Shown in pieces: positions 1 through 11,413 of a stretch of DNA of 64,000 bases (position 1 is its first letter; the number at the start of each line of letters is the position of its first letter). Both the position numbers and the translations under genes were made by a program. Origin of the DNA: Zavarzinia sp. GTDB taxonomy: Bacteria > Pseudomonadota > Alphaproteobacteria > Zavarziniales > Zavarziniaceae. Location of the stretch: the NCBI GenBank assembly GCA_025869435.1, contig JAOZVS010000058.1, forward strand, positions 18,780 through 82,779. Reading direction: 5' to 3'. The notes under the pieces are model-generated. The model was not told where the DNA came from. It did not search any database and worked only from the letters and a program-made list of their open reading frames with translations.

Positions 1-123
1 CAGACCCAGAACGCCATGATGCGCGACGCCGTGCAGCGCAGCCTCGAAGACCAGCAGATGGCCATGCTGGCGCGGCGTTACCTGCGCGATCTGCGCCGGA
101 CGGCGACGATCGAGGTCCGCTGA
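1..123 (+). CDS. surA: C-terminal end of SurA-like periplasmic peptidyl-prolyl isomerase (5' truncated by window)
   Basis: Open frame from base 1 to TGA at 121-123, ...MAMLARRYLRDLRRTATIEVR*; SurA-type C-terminus and surA-pdxA-rsmA gene order. Confidence 0.7.
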   Translation, partial: QTQNAMMRDAVQRSLEDQQMAMLARRYLRDLRRTATIEVR

Positions 124-127
124 CCCC

Positions 128-1132
128 ATGCCGGACCTCGCCCCGCTGGCCCTGACCTGCGGCGAGCCGGCGGGCATCGGGGCGGAAATCGCCCTCAAGG
201 CCTGGATCGAGCGCGGCGAGCATTCGCCGCGCTTCGTCCTTCTGGACCAGCCCGCCCGCCTTGCCCGTCTTGCCGAACGTCTCGGCCTCAACGTGCCGCT
301 GGCGCAGGTCGGCAGCCTGGCCGAGGTCGACGCCCAGCTTTTCGCCGAAGCCCTGCCGGTCCTGCCGCTCGAAGCCCCGATCCATGGCGAGGCGGGCCGG
401 GTGGACGAAGCCGACGCGCCCGCCATCGTCGAATCGATCACGCGGGCCGTGCGTCTTGCCCAGGCCGGCGAGGTCGCGGCCGTCGTCACCAATCCCATTC
501 GCAAGCAGTCGCTGAAAGCGGTCGGTCTCGACCATCCCGGCCATACGGAATTTCTCGCCGCCCTTGCCGGCGGTGGCGCCCGCTCGGTCATGATGCTGGC
601 CTCGCCGCGCCTCCGCGTCACGCTGGTCACGGTCCATGTGCCGCTGGCGGCGGTGCCCGGCCTCTTGTCGGTTCCGGCCATTCTCGAGGTCGCGCGGGCG
701 ACGGCGCGGGCGCTGCGCCAGGATTTCGCCATCGCCGCCCCTCGCCTCGCCGTCATCGGGTTGAACCCCCACGCGGGCGAGTCTGGCCTTCTCGGCCGCG
801 AGGAGATCGAGATCATCGCCCCGGCGATCGCCACCCTGCGGGCCGAGGGGATCGATGCCTTCGGCCCGGTGCCGCCCGATGCCGCCTTCCACGCCGCCGC
901 CCGCAACCGCTATGACGCCGCGATCTGCATGTATCACGACCAGGGCCTGATCCCGCTGAAGACCCTCGATTTCGACGAAGGGGTGAATGTCACCCTGAAC
1001 CTGCCCTTCGTCCGCACCTCGCCCGATCATGGCACCGCCCTCGATATCGCCGGCACCGGCAAGGCCAATCCGCAGAGCCTGATGTCCGCCCTCGCCATGG
1101 CCGCCGCCATGGCCAAGGCCCGCGCCGTATGA
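128..1132 (+). CDS. pdxA: 4-hydroxythreonine-4-phosphate dehydrogenase
   Basis: 334 aa; [30 protein letters not shown] motifs typical of PdxA. Confidence 0.95.
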   Translation: MPDLAPLALTCGEPAGIGAEIALKAWIERGEHSPRFVLLDQPARLARLAERLGLNVPLAQVGSLAEVDAQLFAEALPVLPLEAPIHGEAGRVDEADAPAIVESITRAVRLAQAGEVAAVVTNPIRKQSLKAVGLDHPGHTEFLAALAGGGARSVMMLASPRLRVTLVTVHVPLAAVPGLLSVPAILEVARATARALRQDFAIAAPRLAVIGLNPHAGESGLLGREEIEIIAPAIATLRAEGIDAFGPVPPDAAFHAAARNRYDAAICMYHDQGLIPLKTLDFDEGVNVTLNLPFVRTSPDHGTALDIAGTGKANPQSLMSALAMAAAMAKARAV

Positions 1133-1965
1133 GCATCGACGACCTGCCCCCCTTGCGCGACGTGATCGCGCGCCATGGCCTTGCTGCGAAAAAGACGCTG
1201 GGCCAGAATTTCCTCCTCGATCTCAACATCACCGCGCGGATCGCCCGGGCGGCCGAAATCGTGCCCGGCGACCTTGTCTATGAAGTCGGCCCCGGCCCCG
1301 GCGGGCTGACCCGCGCCTTGCTCGCGGCAGGCGCGACGGTGGTCGCGGTCGAGCGGGACGAGCGCTGCCTGGAAGCCCTGGCGGAAATCGCCGCCGCCTA
1401 TGAGCCGGGCCGGCTGACCGTGATCCCGGGCGATGCCCTCGAGATCGACGAAGCGGCGGTGCTGGGCGGGCAGCCGGCGAAGATCGTCGCCAATCTGCCC
1501 TATAACGTCGGCACCGCCCTGCTCATCCGTTGGCTGTCGGCCGATCCCTGGCCGCCCTGGTGGCGCTCGCTCACCCTGATGTTCCAGCGCGAGGTGGCCG
1601 AGCGGCTGACCGCGGCACCGCGCGACGACGCCTATTCCCGTCTGTCGATCCTGGCGCAATGGCGGTGCCGGGTGCGCCATCATTTCGACCTGAACCCCAA
1701 GGCCTTCGTGCCGCCGCCCAAGGTCACCTCGACCGTCGTCGGCCTGTGGCCGATGGCGGCGCCCGAGCATGACTGCCGCCTGTCGTCGCTGGAGCGGGTG
1801 ACGGCCCAGGCTTTCGGCCAGCGCCGCAAGATGCTGCGCCAGAGCCTGAAGGGCCTCGGCATCCCGCCCGAGACCCTGCTGGAGACGGCGGGGATCGCCC
1901 CGACCGCGAGGGCCGAGGAACTCGGCATCGCGGAATTCGCCCGCCTCGCCCGGCAGTTGCCCTGA
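1129..1965 (+). CDS. rsmA: 16S rRNA (adenine1518-N6/adenine1519-N6)-dimethyltransferase
   Basis: 278 aa; [39 protein letters not shown]; overlaps pdxA stop (ATGA). Confidence 0.95.
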   Translation: MSIDDLPPLRDVIARHGLAAKKTLGQNFLLDLNITARIARAAEIVPGDLVYEVGPGPGGLTRALLAAGATVVAVERDERCLEALAEIAAAYEPGRLTVIPGDALEIDEAAVLGGQPAKIVANLPYNVGTALLIRWLSADPWPPWWRSLTLMFQREVAERLTAAPRDDAYSRLSILAQWRCRVRHHFDLNPKAFVPPPKVTSTVVGLWPMAAPEHDCRLSSLERVTAQAFGQRRKMLRQSLKGLGIPPETLLETAGIAPTARAEELGIAEFARLARQLP

Positions 1966-2060
1966 AGATTGGATCCCGTCCGCTGCATGACACACCCGCC
2001 CGGGCGGCTGATGCCGGCCCGGGGTGTCGCTGTTAGGCTTGCCCGCCCTGCCCGGAAGCC

Positions 2061-3296
2061 TTGCCCGTGACCGTCCTGCCCGATGATGCCCTCCCCTTGT
2101 CGCTGCGCCGATCGCCGCCCTTCATCATGTTCTGGATATCGCGGGTGCTCGGCTCCCTCGCCTTCCAGATGTCGTCGGTCGCCTTCAGCTGGCTGATCTA
2201 CGATCTGACCGACAGCGCCTATCTCCTGGGATTGGCGGGGCTTGCCCAGTTCCTGCCCATGGTGCTGCTGACCTTCGTCGTCGGCTCGGTCGCCGATCGT
2301 TTCGACCGGCGGCGCATCGTCAGCCTGTCGCAGATCGTTCAGGGCCTGACCATCGCCGTGCTGACGGTCGGCACCGTGACCGGCCTGATGGGCGTTTCGG
2401 CGATTTTCACCGGGCTGGTCATCCTCGGCGCCGCCCGCACGTTCGAGCGGCCGGCCATGGCCGCCCTGCTGCCCGGTATCGTGCCCCTGTCGGTCCTGCC
2501 GCGCGCGGTCGCTGTTTCCTCCTCGGCGATGCAGACGGCGACCATCCTCGGCCCCTCGCTAGGCGGTCTCCTGTTCGCCTTCGGTGCCTATGTCCCGCTC
2601 GGCCTGTCCGCCCTTCTGTTCCTGTTTGCCGCCGTATCGCTCGTACCCCTGCGCCTGCGCGAGAAACCGCGCCCCGCCGAGCCCATGAGCCTGTCGACCG
2701 CCTTTCTCGGCCTGTCCTTCATCCGCCGGCGCCCGATCCTGCTGGGTGCCCTGTCGCTCGACATGGTGGCTGTGCTGCTGGGCGGCTTCACCGCGCTTCT
2801 GCCGATCTTCGCGCGCGATATCCTCCACGCCGGTCCCTGGGGCCTCGGGCTGCTGCGCGCGGCACCGGCCGTTGGCGCCGTGCTGATGTCCGTTTTCATC
2901 GATCGCCTGGATCTCGAGCGGGGCGTGGGCACCAAGCTCTTCGCCTCGGTCGTCGTCTTTGGCCTGTGCACCGTGATCTTCGCCGCCTCGACCAATCTTG
3001 CCCTGTCGATCGCCGCGCTGATCGTCCTTGGCGCCGCCGACAATATCTCGGTCGTGATCCGTCAGAGCCTCGTCCAGTTGTCGACACCCGACGACATGCG
3101 CGGCCGGGTCAATGCCGTGAATTCACTGTTCATCGGCGCCTCGAACCAACTGGGCGAATTCGAGTCCGGCATGACCGCGGGCCTGTTCGGCGTGGTCGAG
3201 GCCGGCATCATCGGCGGCATCGGCACGATCGCTGTCGCGATCGCCTGGATGCATCTGTTTCCCAGCCTGAGAAAGGCGGAAAGACTGGCGCCCTGA
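2061..3296 (+). CDS. MFS transporter (EntS-like)
   Basis: 411 aa, about 10-12 hydrophobic segments, MFS loop VADRFDRRRIV. Confidence 0.85.
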   Translation: MPVTVLPDDALPLSLRRSPPFIMFWISRVLGSLAFQMSSVAFSWLIYDLTDSAYLLGLAGLAQFLPMVLLTFVVGSVADRFDRRRIVSLSQIVQGLTIAVLTVGTVTGLMGVSAIFTGLVILGAARTFERPAMAALLPGIVPLSVLPRAVAVSSSAMQTATILGPSLGGLLFAFGAYVPLGLSALLFLFAAVSLVPLRLREKPRPAEPMSLSTAFLGLSFIRRRPILLGALSLDMVAVLLGGFTALLPIFARDILHAGPWGLGLLRAAPAVGAVLMSVFIDRLDLERGVGTKLFASVVVFGLCTVIFAASTNLALSIAALIVLGAADNISVVIRQSLVQLSTPDDMRGRVNAVNSLFIGASNQLGEFESGMTAGLFGVVEAGIIGGIGTIAVAIAWMHLFPSLRKAERLAP

Positions 3297-3302
3297 GCCG
3301 CT

Positions 3303-4424
3303 TCAGGCGCTGCGACCGCGCGCCTCGACCGGCCAGATGTCGACCAGCGTGTCGCCGTCGAGGACGTGGATGACGTCGTGGAGGTTCACTGTCGGATCGC
3401 AATGCGGCGCCTGCAACCGCACGAGGCCGCCAAGGGGCAGGGCTGCGAAGATGGCGCCATGCTCGTCGCCCATGAAGGCGAATTCGCTGTCCGCAGGCGC
3501 GCCGGCGACAACCCGGGGCTTCGGCCCATCGGTGGCGAAGGATTTGTAACCGGCATCGACCGTGACGAAATCGGCGGTATTGGCGCTGATCACCCGGGCA
3601 TCGACGAAGAGCGCGGCGCGGAACGGCCCCGCGCTCCCGGCCTCCAGCGCGACCGCGTCATATTCGACATCCATGAAGACATAGGAACCGGCCTGCAACT
3701 CCGTCAGGACACCAAACCCGGCTTCCTGCGCGAATGTGCCGGTGCCGCCGCCGGTCAGCATGGGCGGCGGCAGGCCCTCGTCCCGCAGCATATCCGCCGC
3801 CGCCGCCATGTCGGCGAGGGCCATGCGGGCGATCTCGGCCCGTGTCGCGAAATCCTCGATATGCTGGGCATGGCCGGCATAGCATTGCAGCCCGGCGAAC
3901 CACAGGCCCGGCAGATTGGCGACCGTCCTCGCCAGCGCCGCCGCCGCCGCCGGCCCGGCAACGCCGGTCCGATGGATGCCGGGATCGATATCGACGACGG
4001 CACCGATGCGCACCCCGGCCCTGGTGGCCGCGGTGGACAGGGCCCTGGCCCCGGCGTCGCTGTCGACGGCCACCAGAAGCTCGGGCAACCGCGCGGCGAC
4101 GCCCGCCAGCCTTGCCAGTGCCGAGGCGCCGATCACCGGGGAGGTCACGAGCAGACTGCGCAACCCCGGGGTCGAGGCCAGCGCCTCCGCTTCGCCGGTC
4201 TTGGCGACGCAGAGACCGATGGCCCCCGCCGCCAGCTGGCGGGCCGCGATGGCCTGGCATTTGTGGGTCTTGGCATGGGGACGAAGGGCGAGGCCGGAGG
4301 CCCGCGCCGCCGCCGCCATGGCCGCCAGATTATGCTCGAATGCCGCGAGATCGAGCACCAGCGCCGGTGTCGCCAGGTCCGCCCGCCCCCCGGGGACGCC
4401 GATCAGGGCGCGGTTGGGATGCAT
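3303..4424 (-). CDS. D-threonine aldolase/alanine racemase N-terminal domain (DSD1 family) PLP enzyme
   Basis: MHPNRALIGVPGGRADLATPALVLDLAAFEHNLAAM...LRPHAKTHKC; start trimmed from the longer computed ORF. Confidence 0.85.
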   Translation of the reverse strand: MHPNRALIGVPGGRADLATPALVLDLAAFEHNLAAMAAAARASGLALRPHAKTHKCQAIAARQLAAGAIGLCVAKTGEAEALASTPGLRSLLVTSPVIGASALARLAGVAARLPELLVAVDSDAGARALSTAATRAGVRIGAVVDIDPGIHRTGVAGPAAAAALARTVANLPGLWFAGLQCYAGHAQHIEDFATRAEIARMALADMAAAADMLRDEGLPPPMLTGGGTGTFAQEAGFGVLTELQAGSYVFMDVEYDAVALEAGSAGPFRAALFVDARVISANTADFVTVDAGYKSFATDGPKPRVVAGAPADSEFAFMGDEHGAIFAALPLGGLVRLQAPHCDPTVNLHDVIHVLDGDTLVDIWPVEARGRSA

Positions 4425-4426
4425 CG

Positions 4427-4969
4427 CTATTCCGCCGCCAGGTCTTTGGCGCGCGGCAATTCCTTGTAGAAGAACACCGTGTCCTCCAGCCTGCCGGTCG
4501 AGGCGCGGGCATAGCGCGGCACCCGGCCGACCTCGGTCCAGCCCATGGCGCGATAGAGTTTCTCGCTCTTGTCGCCGGCCCTCGTGTCGAGGGTGAGCAG
4601 GGTTCGCCCTTCCTTCGCCGCCTGCGATTCGGCCACCACCATCAGGCGCTTGCCGACACCGTGCCGGCGCACCTCGAGGGCGACGATCAGCATGGCGATT
4701 TCCGCCCGGTGATTCTGGTTGGGTGTCGGAACGAGGTCGAGATAGACGCAGCCGACGAGGCGGTTGGCTTGTTCCGCGACGATCAGGATCCGCTGCCCAT
4801 GGGCGACACTCCCGGCCACTTCGGTCCAGAACGCCATGGCGTCGCCGAACTCCAGGGGCGCCATGAAGGAAACCGAAGCCCCCGCGTCCACCGCTTCGAC
4901 CAGAAGGTCGGCGAGAGCGGGAATGGCGGCCCAGGCTTCGGCCGCATCCAGGGTGCGAATTGTGATCAT
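4427..4969 (-). CDS. GNAT family N-acetyltransferase
   Basis: MITIRTLDAAEAW...AEIAMLIVALEVRRHGVGKRLMVVAE; typical GNAT motif A. Confidence 0.85.
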   Translation of the reverse strand: MITIRTLDAAEAWAAIPALADLLVEAVDAGASVSFMAPLEFGDAMAFWTEVAGSVAHGQRILIVAEQANRLVGCVYLDLVPTPNQNHRAEIAMLIVALEVRRHGVGKRLMVVAESQAAKEGRTLLTLDTRAGDKSEKLYRAMGWTEVGRVPRYARASTGRLEDTVFFYKELPRAKDLAAE

Positions 4970-5026
4970 GCGGCACTCACAATAAACCGAACGCAAAAAT
5001 CATGGCTACGGTCGGTTCTTCCATTC

Positions 5027-5476
5027 ATGACGGATATGGTACAAGGCCAAATGACCAACCGCGCAACCGATTTCTTGCTCGACCCTCGCCTGGCCGCCGA
5101 CACGGTGACGCTGGGTGAGCTGCCGCTGTGCCGCGTCCTGATGATGAACGAGCGCCGCTACCCTTGGCTTATCCTTGTGCCGCGCCGCGCCGGCCTGGTC
5201 GAACTGCTGGATCTCGAACCGGATGAAGCCCGGATGCTCTGGGAGGAATTGCACCAAAGCATGGCTGCCCTGCGGGATCTGGGAACAAAAATCAACATGG
5301 GCGCCCTCGGCAACATGGTCCGCCAGTTGCACATCCATGTGATCGCGAGGACCGAGGGCGACCCGGCCTGGCCGGGTCCGGTCTGGAGCCATTCCCCGCG
5401 CGAGCCCTGGCCCGACCCGGCCGAATCGGCGGAAACGCTGCGTCGGCGCCTGAAATTGCCGCAGTGCGGCATTTGA
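5027..5476 (+). CDS. HIT domain protein
   Basis: ...NMVRQLHIHVIARTEGDPAWPGPVW; HxHxH-type HIT motif (HIHVI). Confidence 0.85.
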   Translation: MTDMVQGQMTNRATDFLLDPRLAADTVTLGELPLCRVLMMNERRYPWLILVPRRAGLVELLDLEPDEARMLWEELHQSMAALRDLGTKINMGALGNMVRQLHIHVIARTEGDPAWPGPVWSHSPREPWPDPAESAETLRRRLKLPQCGI

Positions 5477-5486
5477 GCGCAGCGCG

Positions 5487-6665
5487 CTAGGACAGCAGGG
5501 CCAGCGTCTCGGTGACGATGACCGCCTCTTCGTCGGTCGGAATGACGAAGCCGCTGATTCGGCTCTCGGCCGAGGTGATGCGAGGCCCGTTCGCCTCATT
5601 GGCAGCAGCATCGAGTTCGGCGCCAAGGAAACTCAGCCCCTCGATCACCCGGGCGCGCACGGGCGCGGCGTTCTCGCCGATCCCCGCCGTGAAGACGATG
5701 CCGTCCAGCCCGCCCAGCACCATCATCAGCGAGCCGATCTCGCGCAGGATACGGTGCACGAACAGATCGACCGCCTCGGCCGCCGCGGGCTCCGGCGAGG
5801 CCAGGAGATCGCGCATGTCGTTGGAAATGCCCGAGACGCCGAGCAAACCCGACTCGCGATAGAGCATGTCGGCGATCCGTGCCGGGCTGTAGCCCTTCTG
5901 TTCCATCAGATAGAGCACGACGCCGGGATCGATGGTGCCCGAGCGCGTGCCCATGACGAGACCGTCGAGCGCGGTGAAGCCCATGGTGGTGGCGACCGAC
6001 TTTTCGTTGTCCATCGCGCACATGCTGCAGCCGTTACCGAGATGGGCGACGATCACCTTGCCCCGCGCCCCCTCGCCCATGATCGGCGCCATGCGCCCGG
6101 CGATCGCCTGATAGGACAGGCCATGGAAGCCGTAACGGAACACGCCTTCGTCGATCAGGGCGCGCGGAATGCCGAACAGGCGCGCGACCCGGCTCTGTCC
6201 GAAGTGAAAGGCCGTGTCGAAACAGGCGACCTGCGGCAGATCGGGACGCAAGCCCTCCAGCGTGCGGATGGCCGCGAGATTATGCGGCTGGTGCAGCGGC
6301 GCCAGCGGCACCAGCGCCTCCAGCCGATCGAGCACGCTGTCATCGACGAGGATGGGCCTGTCGAATTCCAGCCCGCCATGCACCACCCGGTGTCCGGCGG
6401 CCAGAATGGGCCGCCCCGGCAGACGCTCAGCCGCGAGGGCGAGCAACAGGTCGAGGGCGTCTTCCTGCTCGTCCATCTGCTCGGGGGCGAGATGCATGGG
6501 GATGGCCTTGCCCTCGCCATCCTTCAGCTTGAAGGCGGGATGGCTGCCGATGCCGCTGATCGAGCCCTCATAGAGCGCCCTGCCCTTCACGTCGGCGATG
6601 CGGAACTTGACGCTGGACGAGCCGGCATTGATGACGAAGACGATACCCTCGGGATCGACCGTCAT
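5487..6665 (-). CDS. ackA: acetate kinase
   Basis: VFVINAGSSSVKF, GHRVVHGG, FDTAFH, IVAHLGNGCSMCA, GTRSGTIDPG, FTAGIGENA; GTG 9 bp upstream is an alternative start. Confidence 0.93.
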   Translation of the reverse strand: MTVDPEGIVFVINAGSSSVKFRIADVKGRALYEGSISGIGSHPAFKLKDGEGKAIPMHLAPEQMDEQEDALDLLLALAAERLPGRPILAAGHRVVHGGLEFDRPILVDDSVLDRLEALVPLAPLHQPHNLAAIRTLEGLRPDLPQVACFDTAFHFGQSRVARLFGIPRALIDEGVFRYGFHGLSYQAIAGRMAPIMGEGARGKVIVAHLGNGCSMCAMDNEKSVATTMGFTALDGLVMGTRSGTIDPGVVLYLMEQKGYSPARIADMLYRESGLLGVSGISNDMRDLLASPEPAAAEAVDLFVHRILREIGSLMMVLGGLDGIVFTAGIGENAAPVRARVIEGLSFLGAELDAAANEANGPRITSAESRISGFVIPTDEEAVIVTETLALLS

Positions 6666-6666
6666 G

Positions 6667-8058
6667 TCATTCACCCTTGGCGGGCGCGCAGCGCACCCGC
6701 AGGACGGCGAGGGCGGCCGAGGCGGCGCGGGCCGCCGGCCCATCGGCGCGACTGGTCAGGATGATCGGCACCCGGGCGCCGAGGACGATGCCCGCCGCTT
6801 CGCCGTCGGCGAGATAGCCCAGCTGCTTGGCGACCATGTTGCCGGATTCGAGATTGGGGCAGAGCAGGATGTCCGGTTGGCCCGACACCGGCGAGACGAT
6901 ATGCTTCGTCCGCGCCGCCTCGGCCGAGATCGCATTGTCGAATGCCAGCGGACCATCGACGATGCCGCCGGTGATCTGGCCTCGCTCGGCCATCTTGGAC
7001 AGGGCCGCCGCCTCGACGGTCGAGGGAATCTTGGACGTCACGGTCTCGACGGCGGAGAGGACGGCGACCTTGGGCGACTCGATCCCCAGCGCCAGCGCGA
7101 GGTCGATCGCATTCTGCGCGATGTCGCGCTTTTCCTCGAGGGTCGGGGCGATATTCACCGCCGCGTCGGTGACTGCCAGCAGCTTGGGGTAATTCGGCAC
7201 ATCCATGACGAAGACATGGGACAGGCGCCGGTCGGTGCGCAGGCCGCCCTTGTGGCCGACCACCGCGCCCATGATCTCGTCGGTGTGGAGGCTGCCCTTC
7301 ATCAGGCCCTCGACCTCGCCCGCCTGGGCCAGTTCGACCGCCATGTCGGCCGCGGCATGGGAATGCTCGACCGGGACGATGCGCATTCCCTCCAGCGAAA
7401 CCCCCATTTTTTCCGCGACGGCCCGGATGCGCGCCTCGGGGCCGACCAGCACGGGGTCGATCAGACCGAGGTCCCGGGCTTCGATCGCGCCGCCCAGCGA
7501 CGAAGCGTCGCAAGGATGCACGACGGCGACCTTCAGCGAGGGGAAGGTCACCGCCCGCTCGATCAGACCGGCCAGGCGCGCGCCCTTCCGCAACAGGCGG
7601 ATCTCGGGCAGGCCCATCGCCTCGCGGCGGATCTTCTCCTGCGGGGCAAGCACCTCGACGCTACCGGTCAGCACCGGATGCCCCGGGCTGGTCTCGCCTT
7701 CGACGCCGAGGACGACGCGGCGTCCCTCGGCCTTTTCCAGCACCTTGATCGTCAGCCGCAGCGTGTCGTCGAGCCCGACCGGCCGGCGGTATTCGAGACG
7801 CTGCGAAAGGATGATGGTCCCCGGCCCCGGCAATCTGGTACCGATCACCGCCGAGACCAGCGCCACGGCCCAGGGCGCCGGCGCGACGGGCTCGCCATAC
7901 CTGTGCGCGGAGGCGAAGGCAGGGTCGACGAGGAAGGGATTGAGGTCCCCGGTCAAGGATGTAAGGGTTGCGACATCCTCGCGGGTGAGGCGACGTTCGA
8001 TCACGGCGGCATCGCCGACGGACAGTTCGTCAAAGGGGCGGTTTTCGATCATCGTCAT
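6667..8058 (-). CDS. bifunctional MaoC-like enoyl-CoA hydratase/phosphate acetyltransferase fusion
   Basis: N-terminal MaoC-like hot-dog (LTGDLNPFLVDPAFA...RYGEPVAP), C-terminal PTA/PTB domain (GLMKGSLHTDE, LLCPNLESGNMVAKQL). Confidence 0.9.
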   Translation of the reverse strand: MTMIENRPFDELSVGDAAVIERRLTREDVATLTSLTGDLNPFLVDPAFASAHRYGEPVAPAPWAVALVSAVIGTRLPGPGTIILSQRLEYRRPVGLDDTLRLTIKVLEKAEGRRVVLGVEGETSPGHPVLTGSVEVLAPQEKIRREAMGLPEIRLLRKGARLAGLIERAVTFPSLKVAVVHPCDASSLGGAIEARDLGLIDPVLVGPEARIRAVAEKMGVSLEGMRIVPVEHSHAAADMAVELAQAGEVEGLMKGSLHTDEIMGAVVGHKGGLRTDRRLSHVFVMDVPNYPKLLAVTDAAVNIAPTLEEKRDIAQNAIDLALALGIESPKVAVLSAVETVTSKIPSTVEAAALSKMAERGQITGGIVDGPLAFDNAISAEAARTKHIVSPVSGQPDILLCPNLESGNMVAKQLGYLADGEAAGIVLGARVPIILTSRADGPAARAASAALAVLRVRCAPAKGE

Positions 8059-8120
8059 GGGGCAAAGATTACCCCCGGCACGGTGACAACAAGAAGAACA
8101 AGATGCGGGAGCTGGACTAA

Positions 8121-8495
8121 ATGATAAAACTGATGGTCTGCATGAGGCGCCAGCCGGGCATGAGCCGGGAGCAGTTCCTGAAATACTGGCGTAATGTCCA
8201 CGGTCCCATGGCGGCCGAGCGGGCCAAGCTGCTGGGCATTCGCCGCTATGTCCAGAACGTGACGGCGCACGAGGAAATCTCCCAGGCCCTGACCGCCGCG
8301 CGCGGCACGCCCCAGCCCTATGACGGCATCGACGCGCTATACTGGGATTCGATCGGCGCCATGCTCGATCACCTGAGCACGCCCGAAGGCGGCCGTGCCG
8401 CTTCGGAGCTGTTCCTCGATCACATCAATTTCGTCGACTACAGCGACTCGCCCATCTTCATCGGCGAGGAAATCGACGTCTACAACGCGGCCTGA
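8121..8495 (+). CDS. EthD-domain protein
   Basis: MIKLMVCMRRQPGMSREQFLKYWRNVHGPM...; ferredoxin-like EthD fold motif. Confidence 0.8.
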   Translation: MIKLMVCMRRQPGMSREQFLKYWRNVHGPMAAERAKLLGIRRYVQNVTAHEEISQALTAARGTPQPYDGIDALYWDSIGAMLDHLSTPEGGRAASELFLDHINFVDYSDSPIFIGEEIDVYNAA

Positions 8496-8501
8496 GCCGG
8501 T

Positions 8502-8525
8502 CCGGCCCCCGCGGACGGGGGCCGG
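8502..8525. terminator. GC-rich hairpin between convergent genes (possible bidirectional terminator, no U-tract)
   Basis: CCGGCCCCCG-CGGA-CGGGGGCCGG, perfect 10-bp stem. Confidence 0.5.
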
Positions 8526-8533
8526 GAGGCACC

Positions 8534-10216
<1,683 letters not shown>

Positions 10217-10379
10217 CGGCCCTGCCCTCTATTCGCTTAACATAGCTGGATTGGATTGACGCCCTTGTAGCCCAGCCGCCGGGGTGCCGCAATGGCAGGG
10301 GTTGATTTGCCATCTTCCGCGGACCATATTGCCAACGCTATTGCGAACCATTTGCATGAATTTGCATCGGAGGATCTGG

Positions 10380-11393
10380 ATGCGCCGTCTGATCGCCACT
10401 CTCGCCCTGGGTCTCGGCCTCGTCGCCGGCCAGGCACGGGCCGAGGAGCTGAACATCTATTCGTCCCGTCACTATCCGTCCGACGAAATCCTGTTCGGTA
10501 AGTTCAAGGAAGAGACCGGTATTTCCGTCAACCTGATCCAGGGCAAGGCGGCGGAACTGGTCGAGCGGATGAAGCTCGAAGGCGCCAACAGCCCGGCCGA
10601 TATCTTCATCACGACGGATGCCGCCAACCTGTGGCGTGCCCAGGCCGCCGGCCTGTTCCAGCCCGTGACCTCGGACAAGCTCCAGGCCGCGGTGCCGGAC
10701 CAGTTCCACGAGCCGAGCGGTCTCTGGTACGCCTTCGCCACCCGCGCCCGCGTCATCGTCTACAACAAGGACAAGGTGAAGCCCGGGCAGCTCTCGACCT
10801 ATGAGGCGCTGACCGCGCCCGAATGGAAGGGCCGCGTGCTGTCCCGTTCGTCCAACAACGAATATGTCCAGTCGATGACGGCGGCCATGATCGCCCATCT
10901 GGGCGAAGCCAAGGCCGAGGACTGGGCCAGGGGCATCGTCGCCAATTTCGCCCGCGCCCCCAAGGGCGGCGATACCGACCAGATCAAGGCGGTCGCGGTC
11001 GGCGAGGCCGATGTCGCCATCGTGAACCACTATTACTTTGCGCGCATCGCCGCCTCCGACAAGCCGGAGGACAAGGAGATCGTCGCCAAGGTCGGGATCT
11101 TCTTCCCCAATCAGGAGACCTTCGGCACCCATGTGAACGTCTCGGGCGCCGGCGTCGCCGCCCATGCCCCGGACAAGGCGGCGGCGATCAAATTCCTCGA
11201 ATATCTGGCCAGCCCGGAAGCGCAGGAGATTTTCGCCGAGGCGAACAATGAATTCCCGATCCTGAAGGGCGTCTCCCCCTCCTCGGTCGTGCAGGGCTTC
11301 GGCGACTTCAAGCGCGACACGCTGCCGATCGACGAACTCGGCAAGAACAACGCCGCCGCCGTCCAGCTGCTGGACCGCGCCGGCTGGCGGTAG
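10380..11393 (+). CDS. Fe(3+) ABC transporter substrate-binding protein (FbpA-like)
   Basis: Signal peptide MRRLIATLALGLGLVAGQARA, then EELNIYSSRHYPSDE...; iron-binding YYF motif (NHYYFARI). Confidence 0.9.
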   Translation: MRRLIATLALGLGLVAGQARAEELNIYSSRHYPSDEILFGKFKEETGISVNLIQGKAAELVERMKLEGANSPADIFITTDAANLWRAQAAGLFQPVTSDKLQAAVPDQFHEPSGLWYAFATRARVIVYNKDKVKPGQLSTYEALTAPEWKGRVLSRSSNNEYVQSMTAAMIAHLGEAKAEDWARGIVANFARAPKGGDTDQIKAVAVGEADVAIVNHYYFARIAASDKPEDKEIVAKVGIFFPNQETFGTHVNVSGAGVAAHAPDKAAAIKFLEYLASPEAQEIFAEANNEFPILKGVSPSSVVQGFGDFKRDTLPIDELGKNNAAAVQLLDRAGWR

Positions 11394-11413
11394 GCTGCCG
11401 CCGGCAACCGCCC

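Noticed and set aside
3303-4976. 557-aa ORF taken as one gene
   Set aside because: First ~184 residues are out-of-frame readings of the GNAT gene; true start is at 4424
3734-5476. 580-aa ORF taken as one gene
   Set aside because: Only the last ~150 codons (from 5027) encode the HIT protein; the upstream part is antisense to the PLP enzyme and GNAT genes
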